Below the pieces are notes generated by a model. It was given only the letters and a program-made list of their open reading frames with translations, had not been told where the DNA came from and did not search any database. The position numbers were made by a program, and so were the translations under genes. 64,000 nucleotides of DNA from a virus, in the IMG/VR virus record IMGVR_UViG_3300027917_000033, positions 1-64,000 of that record; one strand, 5' to 3'. Below, in pieces: positions 33,638 through 41,021 of this stretch (position 1 is the stretch's first letter; every line of letters begins with the position of its first letter).

Positions 33638-34526
33638 TAAATAATTTCCGAATCGAAGTGGCAATATCATAAAAATAATCCCATCTAGCATTACTACCAA
33701 TACATGTTATGCCATCTTCTTCTAAGCGCGATAGGATTCCAGCCGGTGGAGCGCCAAGTGGGAAAGCTTCCTTGATGCTTGTTTCGGCTATTATTTTATA
33801 TCTATTCTTCGTCATACGTGAAAATAACTCTTCGGCGAATGGGACCGATTCATTTGAAAAGAATTGATATAGCCCATCACCAATCATATTAACTTTCCAA
33901 AATGGGATTTGTTTGTCACCTATGAATACTCTTTGAGCGCCTTCTAAATTGAAGAAATTAGTATTTATCAAGAATAAGTAGTAATCGGAGGATTCCAGAT
34001 CAGCCTGCATTCCACAGATATTCATCAAAGCGTTTAGTGGTATAGTGCTGATGATAGAGTCGTACTGGGTTGGTTTGTCATTTATTACGATGTAATGGTC
34101 TTTAATTGACGATACAACGGTATTAATATTTCTTTTAATTTCGTCGCTATACTTGTCAAGCAGCAAATCGTGCAAGAATTTTGCGGCAATGAACGCAGAA
34201 CCCTCATTGCAAAGAAGGTGCGATGCTAACGGGTGTGGATTGTCACCATAAATCTTATCTATAACCGGCCCAATCCAGGCTTTCTTGTTAAATAGTAACT
34301 CCCCACCGAGCGACACCGCCACTGGGAAATACAGTGGGATTGCATTGATGGCCAAGTCGTCTAATAGTTTTGTTGTCTCATCAGTGCGTTTTATTTCAGC
34401 GTCTGCTGTCGGTATGTTGAACGAATAGTATCGTGACTTTTTAAATGGAATAATCTTATAACTCGGCCCAAGAACATGGCGAGCTATAAGGCCGTTTATA
34501 CCGCTGCCCAATACGAACTTATTCAA
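33624..34526 (-). CDS. FAD/NAD(P)-binding flavoprotein, GlfT/Glf-like
   Basis: This 300-aa protein starts with a dinucleotide-binding motif FVLGSGINGLIARHVLG. The C-terminal motif TCIGSNARWDYFYDIATSI resembles the FAD-binding end of UDP-galactopyranose mutase and related amine-oxidase-like proteins. It is shorter than most such enzymes. A sugar-nucleotide role would fit the glycosyltransferases, sulfotransferase and epimerase in the window, but the substrate is unknown. Confidence 0.65.
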   Translation of the reverse strand: MNKFVLGSGINGLIARHVLGPSYKIIPFKKSRYYSFNIPTADAEIKRTDETTKLLDDLAINAIPLYFPVAVSLGGELLFNKKAWIGPVIDKIYGDNPHPLASHLLCNEGSAFIAAKFLHDLLLDKYSDEIKRNINTVVSSIKDHYIVINDKPTQYDSIISTIPLNALMNICGMQADLESSDYYLFLINTNFFNLEGAQRVFIGDKQIPFWKVNMIGDGLYQFFSNESVPFAEELFSRMTKNRYKIIAETSIKEAFPLGAPPAGILSRLEEDGITCIGSNARWDYFYDIATSIRKLFSVQQ

Positions 34527-35040
34527 CCTTCATTTCCCCGGATGCGATTGGATCTTCAAACCAATCAATGTCATCGCCTTCAATCTTTGGTTCGATTGTC
34601 TTTGGTTCTGGCTCTGGTGGCTCTGGTGGCTCTACAATTTCTGGCACTTCCTTTGCCTCTTCCAGTTTTTGCTTTTGCGGCACATCGAGATATGCGTTTT
34701 CTATTTCCTTCTTCAACCCTTCTGCTCGCTTCAACTGTTCAACAGCACTAAGTTTAATCATTTCAATTTCTTTTTCACCAGCCCTGCAATTCGTACATAT
34801 TACCCTTTCTTTGTCCTCTTCCTTGATTATGTCCTTGACGGTAAATTGAATCATTTGGGCGCATTTTGGACACACTGTAATGTACACTGTTGGCAATATC
34901 AAATTGCCATCTTTATCGCGTCCTTGACCAGTATAATCCTTCCCATCCCATTGGGTCGGCCTAGCGTCAACAAATTCATCGCCTATACAAATGTTGCGCA
35001 GCTCAAAGGCTGGAATCGAATTTTCTCCTTTCACGACCAT
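34519..35040 (-). CDS. Zinc-ribbon protein with Pro/Glu-rich tail (173 aa)
   Basis: A CPKC/CTNC zinc ribbon (about residues 57-86) follows a beta-rich start. A coiled helix and a long Pro/Glu tail (VEPPEPPEPEPK) then end in an acidic DDIDWFEDP motif of the kind used to bind a partner. Function unknown; the gene overlaps the flavoprotein gene by 8 bases. Confidence 0.6.
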   Translation of the reverse strand: MVVKGENSIPAFELRNICIGDEFVDARPTQWDGKDYTGQGRDKDGNLILPTVYITVCPKCAQMIQFTVKDIIKEEDKERVICTNCRAGEKEIEMIKLSAVEQLKRAEGLKKEIENAYLDVPQKQKLEEAKEVPEIVEPPEPPEPEPKTIEPKIEGDDIDWFEDPIASGEMKVE

Positions 35041-35474
35041 CCCCCTTTCTTATCGCGGTTTTGTCTAGATTCAAGAAGGTGCTTCTTCCATTTTTCGCCA
35101 CATTCGAAACACATATTGAAGTCCATATGCTTGGGAATTACTTCAGATGGTCCCTCTTCTTTTTTGTTTTTATCTACTACCACCTTGGTTACAATTAATT
35201 GGTAGTACGTGAAAGACGCTCCCTTGCTGTACTTCGGGCACGAATCACATTTTATCTGTAAAGGGGTGATAGGGCCAAGGTTTTCAATACACTTATTCTT
35301 GATGTTAGCAAAGCATGATTCACATATATCACATGAATCAATCATTTTGGGCGGCGATGAAAACCCACCGTTAACTGAAATTTCTACTCTGTCGAACGAA
35401 TAATACGTGAAATCATTTCTATATGCCGACGTACAGATATCACACTCTATACCATCCTTTGATTTAAGAAGCAT
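35031..35474 (-). CDS. Multi-CxxC zinc protein (147 aa)
   Basis: Four Cys pairs (CDICTS, CDICESC, CDSC, CFEC) indicate at least two zinc sites in a repeated arrangement; each half has a FTYYxF/QLI-type strand, suggesting internal duplication. It lies directly downstream of the DnaE C-terminal half and overlaps it by 11 bases. Function unknown. Confidence 0.6.
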   Translation of the reverse strand: MLLKSKDGIECDICTSAYRNDFTYYSFDRVEISVNGGFSSPPKMIDSCDICESCFANIKNKCIENLGPITPLQIKCDSCPKYSKGASFTYYQLIVTKVVVDKNKKEEGPSEVIPKHMDFNMCFECGEKWKKHLLESRQNRDKKGGWS

Positions 35475-37827
35475 CTTTCATCTCCAGTGGAAGGATAATC
35501 GACCCAGGCCTTATGTTGAAACTAGAGTATTCTTCCTTCCATGCAACCCTGATTCGTATTCCGACTCCTTCCTGAAACAAAGATGGGTCATTAATTGACA
35601 ATTCGCTATTCCAGACCATGATTTTGGCCAGTTCTACACCATCAGTCACCATCATTTGCATGAATTCACCACTAGCGCCTCTGCGCATTTCTAAACTTTC
35701 TATTACAGCTTCCAGTATTCCATGTGTTTTGGCGTCTGTTACAGTGTGGCCTTCGCAATTGTAGGCATCAAGCGGCGAGTTCCAATAATACCCAAGATAC
35801 TGTTTCTCAAACGCGAGTTTTTCGGTAAACTTGTAATCGTCATATAGTTCTTCTATCTTAGTTAATGTTGGGTTTGGTTTTGGTTTCCAATTTTCTATGC
35901 TCTTAGGCACCTTTTTTCTGTTTGGGTATTGCACAAGATACTCAGCTTTTCTACGCTGTCGTTCCTTTATTATATCAGATTCTTGCCATGCAAGTTTTTC
36001 GTTGACTTCTTTCTTGATTTCCTTGTGTTCTTGGCCGGAAGTAGTATATTTGTAAAGGTACCAATGCCACAAAGCTCGCCGGTTTGGGCATATTTCGTTA
36101 AATGCGCCTAGCTTTATTAATCTCTCAAAAACTGTTTTATTCTTACCCGCTTGGACTATGAACTCATCTATTGAATCTGTGCTTCTTTCGCCAGCTATTT
36201 TCTGGGCAGCTTTGATACCTATACCTTTTATGCTTTCAAGCCCAGGCGTAACCATGTCTCCGTCAACAGAGAAAGTCGGCCCAAGCTTGCGAAAATTAAT
36301 AGCACCAAACTTAACACCTTCGGCTCTGGCTATACCCATATATCTAACTAATTTGTCGTGTTTACAATTAGACATCACCGCAGCCCACCATTCTGCTGGG
36401 TAATGTGATTTGAGCCACAAACACCTGTACGAAATAATTACGTAGGCTATCGCATGGCTAAGGTTGAAACAATACCTAGCAAATGATTCGATTTTGCTCC
36501 ACCATTCAATTGCCTTTGCGCCCCCTATTGTCTTGGTTGCGCCATCTATTACTTTGTCTTTAACCTTGGCAAGCTTGTCGGCCCACTTTTTGGCAACGGC
36601 TTTGCGTGCTGCTTCAGCTTCTGGGATTGAGAATCCACATATGTCGGTGAAGAATCTACTTAATTGTTCTTGGAACACTATAATATTGTATGTGTCTTTT
36701 AATATCGCTGTAATCCTTGGGTCCTCGTCGTCCTTCCATGATTGGCTGCTTGAATCTCTGCGTTTGATATATTCATCAACTAGAGGCAATGGCCCTGGTC
36801 TGCCAAGAGACGTATAAATCACCAGATCATTAAAGTTTTTAACACCGCCCTTTTGCAGAATGCTCTTGGCGAGGTCTGTCTCAAACTGAAAAATTGTTTC
36901 TACTCGTTTCTGGTCAGCCATTTTGATGGCCAGTGGATCACTAAACCTTATCGGTTCTCGTTTCCCATCGGCAAATACTTCCCATCCAGCTCGATCTTCT
37001 TCCGGGTCCATATTATCCCAATCTATGACCACCCCCCTATTGCCTTCAATTAATTTCTTGCAGTTCCAAATGTGTAACAAATTGGTTAGGCCAAGTATAT
37101 CGAATTTGACGAATCCAAATTTTGATAGCTGCGTGCTCCTGCCTTCTGTCCATGAAGAGGTCCATTGGCCGCCGCTTATTGTCAATGGAATATGGTCTTT
37201 GACAGGAACACTAGAGATAATCAGCCCACCAGCATGCCTACCCTGCGTTTTGATAAGTTTCACAAGTTTGTACGCCAGTGAGACTACGTTCTGGTTTCTG
37301 TCGGCATAATCTTTAAATGCCGGATAAGCATCCGCTGCCTCATCATAATCCATGTCATCAAACTCATCCGGGAGTGTCTTTGTAAGCTTTTGTATTTCGT
37401 CTATGTCTATCCCAAGAGTCCTGCATGTGTCGATTAATGCTAACTTTGGCTTGTACGTCTGCCATAAGCCGACACTGCACACCTTATCGACTCCGTATGT
37501 ATCGGCAGCATACTTCTTAATGTGGTCTCTAGCGATTGGGAGGAAATCAGAATCAATATCTGGATAATCAGGATGATATTGAATGTTTGGTTTTATGCCA
37601 GCTTCTACCGGATCGATATCGGTCAGGCCAAGTAGATGCAGCAAAACAAGACCGTTTGGATTGTCGTCGAGTTTCTCATTCTTTTCATATAATTCAACCC
37701 AGTAATCGGCCATTCCTTGCAATTCTATCTGTTCAAACTCGTATGATAGGCGTTTAGAATATGGCTTTGTGTCCGGTTTCTTAGTTAATGCAACGAGTGC
37801 AATCTTTTTGAGCTCATTCCAAGTCAT
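35464..37827 (-). CDS. dnaE: DNA polymerase III alpha, C-terminal part (split DnaE)
   Basis: 787 aa. Catalytic palm motif YPDIDSDF (Asp90, Asp92) and KFDILGLTNL (Asp243) supply the three acidic residues. Other DnaE features are RHAGGLIISSVPV, IFQFETDLAKSILQKGG, FARYCFNLSHAIAYVIISYRCLWLKSHYP and the helix-hairpin-helix GLESIKGIGIKAAQKI. The PHP domain and the GRGS loop are missing and lie in the separate gene at 38942. Residues about 25-80 look like a second, degenerate copy of the segment that ends that gene. Confidence 0.9.
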   Translation of the reverse strand: MTWNELKKIALVALTKKPDTKPYSKRLSYEFEQIELQGMADYWVELYEKNEKLDDNPNGLVLLHLLGLTDIDPVEAGIKPNIQYHPDYPDIDSDFLPIARDHIKKYAADTYGVDKVCSVGLWQTYKPKLALIDTCRTLGIDIDEIQKLTKTLPDEFDDMDYDEAADAYPAFKDYADRNQNVVSLAYKLVKLIKTQGRHAGGLIISSVPVKDHIPLTISGGQWTSSWTEGRSTQLSKFGFVKFDILGLTNLLHIWNCKKLIEGNRGVVIDWDNMDPEEDRAGWEVFADGKREPIRFSDPLAIKMADQKRVETIFQFETDLAKSILQKGGVKNFNDLVIYTSLGRPGPLPLVDEYIKRRDSSSQSWKDDEDPRITAILKDTYNIIVFQEQLSRFFTDICGFSIPEAEAARKAVAKKWADKLAKVKDKVIDGATKTIGGAKAIEWWSKIESFARYCFNLSHAIAYVIISYRCLWLKSHYPAEWWAAVMSNCKHDKLVRYMGIARAEGVKFGAINFRKLGPTFSVDGDMVTPGLESIKGIGIKAAQKIAGERSTDSIDEFIVQAGKNKTVFERLIKLGAFNEICPNRRALWHWYLYKYTTSGQEHKEIKKEVNEKLAWQESDIIKERQRRKAEYLVQYPNRKKVPKSIENWKPKPNPTLTKIEELYDDYKFTEKLAFEKQYLGYYWNSPLDAYNCEGHTVTDAKTHGILEAVIESLEMRRGASGEFMQMMVTDGVELAKIMVWNSELSINDPSLFQEGVGIRIRVAWKEEYSSFNIRPGSIILPLEMKDAS

Positions 37828-38198
37828 TCTTCCCTACATAATTGTCTAGCCTCGTCGCTTTTATCAAATACCACCTGTATATCTTTATCAATAATCAGAT
37901 CTCTTATTTCTTCAACTAGCTCTCTGTTGGATTTCGGCGTAAGGTCCCATGTAATTTCCTTTCCGTCTGTTTTATATTTCGTCATATTTGCTACATATTG
38001 GTTCGGCGTAGTTACTGTGACGTTCTCAATCTTGACACCCATTGCGGCAAATTTCATAGCTAATAGTTCAACACTATTAACTGTTGCGTTATCTCCGCCA
38101 TCATACACAAATGTCTTCTTTTTGTCCTTGTCTTTAACGATCACACAGAACTTAGTACCGTATTTGCCACTGACGATACCAGCCGTTTCAATCTTCAT
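37824..38198 (-). CDS. Degenerate RNase HI-like protein (tentative)
   Basis: This 124-aa protein follows the RNase H order: a first strand pair, DGGDNATVNSVELLAMKFA (like the NxxMELxA helix), NVTVTTPNQYV (position of the TDSxYV strand), then ITWDLTPKSNRELVEEI (like W..PVKNxDLW). Of the catalytic residues only the Glu of VEL is evident; the first Asp and the TDS Asp are missing, so it is probably inactive. It may be a structural or RNA/DNA-binding accessory of the split polymerase. Judged by eye. Confidence 0.45.
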   Translation of the reverse strand: MKIETAGIVSGKYGTKFCVIVKDKDKKKTFVYDGGDNATVNSVELLAMKFAAMGVKIENVTVTTPNQYVANMTKYKTDGKEITWDLTPKSNRELVEEIRDLIIDKDIQVVFDKSDEARQLCREE

Positions 38199-38611
38199 GA
38201 AAGCATCTCCAAGTGTGGTATCCCAACAGACTTTGCTAATCTTTTGGCCGTTTTTAATGATGATTTGTGCCAGTCCAGAATGGCATCAACGTCGCCTTTG
38301 TCTACATCTGGCATAGTTTTCCCAATTGTCGATATTTCTTCGGGCCTAAGATTCAATATTTCGCAGAATCCAAACACTAGTGCGCGTAACGTGTGTATGA
38401 TCATGGCACCAACGTCTTCGACAATTCTTGACTCGTCTCCATTTTCATATGCTGCTGCAATCAATGATTCAACAACATCCGGCCATTTAAACATTGAATG
38501 TACAGCTATGAATTGGGTTCTACCAGCGCCTACAATCGATATATAGGCTGCTTCTAATTGCTTGGTTTTATTGATTAACTCTTTTAACTGATTTAATTTC
38601 GTTGGCGTCAT
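38195..38611 (-). CDS. Helical protein between the DnaE halves (138 aa)
   Basis: Mostly helical, with KWPDVVESLIAAAYENG and VGAMIIHTLRALVFGFCEIL. No family recognised. It sits inside the split DnaE operon with ATGA-type overlaps, so a polymerase-associated role is possible. Confidence 0.58.
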   Translation of the reverse strand: MTPTKLNQLKELINKTKQLEAAYISIVGAGRTQFIAVHSMFKWPDVVESLIAAAYENGDESRIVEDVGAMIIHTLRALVFGFCEILNLRPEEISTIGKTMPDVDKGDVDAILDWHKSSLKTAKRLAKSVGIPHLEMLS

Positions 38612-38945
38612 ATATGTCTAACTTTAATTCTCCTTCGGCTATTCTTATGCCCGATTCAGTACCTTGTATCAGTAGGTGATTGTAAGGTAAGATATTCAAA
38701 GCTATTCTCTTATTCGATGGTATCCGCCACACCCTACCTATTTTGTTATCATAAATATTTACAATTGTGGATATCATTTCCTTTAGTTTCGATATGTTGT
38801 CCAACCTGGCAAAAAACCTCAATTCGTTTGTGAAGTTTTTGTGCGTTGTATTCAAATAGCAATCATCACTGTTTCCAGTCGGATCTATCATTATACTAAT
38901 AGCGCAGAACCCTCTCGACCTTAGTAACTCTATTGCATCGATCAT
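38568..38945 (-). CDS. Hypothetical protein between the DnaE halves (125 aa)
   Basis: An alpha/beta-looking protein starting MIDAIELLRSRGFCAISIMI. No family recognised. It overlaps DnaE-N by 4 bases and the next gene by 44 bases. No intein or homing-endonuclease motif is seen in it. Confidence 0.55.
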   Translation of the reverse strand: MIDAIELLRSRGFCAISIMIDPTGNSDDCYLNTTHKNFTNELRFFARLDNISKLKEMISTIVNIYDNKIGRVWRIPSNKRIALNILPYNHLLIQGTESGIRIAEGELKLDIYDANEIKSVKRVNQ

Positions 38946-40318
38946 TCTGCTTTTACATTCAACAGATAACCACCCCTGCTTGGTGACAAAAACCTATTAA
39001 ACGACAGCTTCCATTTTAGTGGATTGAGGCTATGAATTCCTAGCAGATAACATAGCAGTGAGCCGCCCGCTGATCCTCGCGCTGGGCCAACGTCCCATCC
39101 ATTATCTCTTGAATATTGTACTAAATCCATCATTATCAGGAAGTATGATGCAAAACCTTTTGATATTATTCTCTTAAGCTCCTTTTCTACCTGTTGTTTG
39201 TGAGTTACCATTTCGCCGTCCATATGGTATTTAGTCTCGTCGTTGAATAAATTGTGCTTTTTTAGTCTGTCAAATGCAAGCAATGTCAGTTTTCTGTCGG
39301 CATCTGGTATAGACGGCAATTTTGGCGATAGGTCCGGATCGAATCCGTCGCACTTATCTGCTGCGATAATTGTATTGTCACATATCTCTTCGAATTTGTC
39401 GATTGTTACACCATTGCTGTAGCCTTCATCATAAAATGTGGTCCTTAAGTCCGCTCTCGTCTTAAAGAACTGTTCATCCGAATTGACTATAAATAATTCC
39501 GGGTTATCCATCGTGGTGTTCTGGTCTATTGCCATCATGCATTTTTGAACTTCGAAGTCCTCTCTCTTGATGTAGTGACTATCGTTGGTCAACACACCCT
39601 TTATCCTGAATTTATCAGACCAGCCAGCACACATCGCGAACGCCTCTATAGATCCTTCTAGGTCTTTGCCTGGCATTTGCATTTCAATGTACAAGTCATC
39701 TCCGAATATTTCATACATTTTGTGCAACCAATCTTTGGCGATGTCCAAATACCTCTTGGCCGCCGATCTGTTTTTTTCTTTCATGGCCAAGTATGCTAAC
39801 CTGATTTCGTGGCATAGCGGGCCGTTTAGGCAGCCAGTTAATACAAGCAAGCCTTCCCTATGCTTGTCCAGTCTATCGAGCCAAACCCTTGGTTTGTAAT
39901 AGAATCCTATATCCCACGCAGTTGATGTCATATGAATTAGGTTACGATACCCAACTTTGTTTTTGGCCAGTACTGTCAAATGTCTTTGCCTCCTCAAGCG
40001 TTCATATCTCTCAGGGTCAACCAGCTTCAAGGAGGCCCATTTTTGTCCACTAGCCTGGAATTCTTTTAATTCATTGTGATAATCATTGTAGTACACTTCG
40101 CAACCTGCGATGAATTTCACCTTATGCTTTTTGGCGGCAAAATATGCGTCTGGAAATGATGCTAGACTACCATGGTCTGTGATTGCTACGGCTGGCATTC
40201 CAAGTTCAACGCATCTTTCCATATAATCGTTTGGTGATGCTATTCCGTCCAATGGTGAAAATATTGAATGGGTGTGTAGATGGACGAAATTAGTTGGACC
40301 TGGATATTTATCTGCCAT
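38942..40318 (-). CDS. dnaE: DNA polymerase III alpha, N-terminal part (split DnaE, PHP domain)
   Basis: About 458 aa from ATG 40318. The PHP domain has FVHLHTHSIFSPLDG, AVAITDHGSLASF, FIAGCEVYYN and VLTNDSHYI. It continues through KGFASYFLIMMDLV and the GPARGSAGGS loop (about residues 411-420) to FNRFLSPSRGGYLL and stops, just before the position where PDIDIDF would follow in an intact DnaE. The catalytic Asp residues are in the gene at 35464, so both parts are needed. Confidence 0.9.
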   Translation of the reverse strand: MADKYPGPTNFVHLHTHSIFSPLDGIASPNDYMERCVELGMPAVAITDHGSLASFPDAYFAAKKHKVKFIAGCEVYYNDYHNELKEFQASGQKWASLKLVDPERYERLRRQRHLTVLAKNKVGYRNLIHMTSTAWDIGFYYKPRVWLDRLDKHREGLLVLTGCLNGPLCHEIRLAYLAMKEKNRSAAKRYLDIAKDWLHKMYEIFGDDLYIEMQMPGKDLEGSIEAFAMCAGWSDKFRIKGVLTNDSHYIKREDFEVQKCMMAIDQNTTMDNPELFIVNSDEQFFKTRADLRTTFYDEGYSNGVTIDKFEEICDNTIIAADKCDGFDPDLSPKLPSIPDADRKLTLLAFDRLKKHNLFNDETKYHMDGEMVTHKQQVEKELKRIISKGFASYFLIMMDLVQYSRDNGWDVGPARGSAGGSLLCYLLGIHSLNPLKWKLSFNRFLSPSRGGYLLNVKAE

Positions 40319-40610
40319 CTGGCTCGACGTCACTGACTCTTCTTAGTCTTTTCCTAGCGGCTAGCAATTTATTTTTTATCTCGTGGAGCAAGTCGTAACG
40401 CCCATCAGAATCGTCACTTTCACACAATTCAATGACTTCGCCAATCATTTCAATTGCATTCTGGACGAGGACGACAACTGCCTGTTTCTTTTTGAACACC
40501 TCAGCAGTCTTTAATTTTGGATCGCCAATTATTTTTAGGAATATCTGGCGTTTTGCAAATTTTGCTTCAGTAGCAAGCTCTTCCATGTCCATATTCACCA
40601 CATCCTCCAT
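40308..40610 (-). CDS. Helical protein upstream of DnaE-N (100 aa)
   Basis: A charged, helical protein (EELATEAKFAKRQIFLKII, LLHEIKNKLLAARKRLRRV) that overlaps the start of the DnaE-N gene. No family recognised. First gene of the polymerase operon. Confidence 0.58.
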   Translation of the reverse strand: MEDVVNMDMEELATEAKFAKRQIFLKIIGDPKLKTAEVFKKKQAVVVLVQNAIEMIGEVIELCESDDSDGRYDLLHEIKNKLLAARKRLRRVSDVEPDGR

Positions 40611-40637
40611 TCACCACATATTAAATACTATATATAC

Positions 40638-40672
40638 GCAACGAGGCGGAGTCGTCATCTCCGCCTCGTTGC
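40638..40672. terminator. Perfect 14-bp hairpin
   Basis: GCAACGAGGCGGAG (40638-40651) pairs completely with CTCCGCCTCGTTGC (40659-40672) around a 7-base loop. No T-run follows on either strand. It lies between two minus-strand genes and may end the upstream transcript or form part of an RNA leader of the polymerase operon. Confidence 0.7.
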
Positions 40673-40700
40673 AGAAGGAGCTGCCCGAGTGGACTAAAGG

Positions 40701-40958
40701 CTATTCATAGGCGAATTCAGTCGCCAAATCATACAAATCCTCATCACTTTGGTCGATTAATGTTGGGATTAAATAATTCCACCATCTTACTAATATAGAA
40801 CATTCGCTTCCATTTAAAATGATTGGGCGTCCCGATCTTAATTTCCTCGCAATTGTTTTATCGGCTTCTATCGTATCCCCTACGAACTGATACCACGTGA
40901 TGGCTGTCATCACGAGGTTTGGTGGCAATACCACCAATCTTTTCGTAGTCTCTGCCAT
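40701..40958 (-). CDS. Hypothetical protein (85 aa)
   Basis: A small protein with hydrophobic and Trp-rich patches (LVMTAITWYQFVGDTI, ILVRWWNYLIPTLI) and an acidic C-terminus. No family recognised. The frame overlaps none of its neighbours. Confidence 0.55.
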   Translation of the reverse strand: MAETTKRLVVLPPNLVMTAITWYQFVGDTIEADKTIARKLRSGRPIILNGSECSILVRWWNYLIPTLIDQSDEDLYDLATEFAYE

Positions 40959-41021
40959 GTTAAATCTCCGTTTACGCCTATTTACTAAAATACATCTGTA
41001 ACCACAAGTATATAAGCGAAA

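Noticed and set aside
35464-40318. Split intein as explanation for the two DnaE genes
   Set aside because: Neither half has intein splicing motifs (no Cys/Ser start block, no terminal His-Asn), and the halves overlap in homologous sequence where precise intein junctions would be expected.
40673-40760. Complete tRNA-Ser gene
   Set aside because: Only the acceptor 5' side and D-arm fit; no anticodon stem, T-arm or complementary 3' acceptor strand is present.
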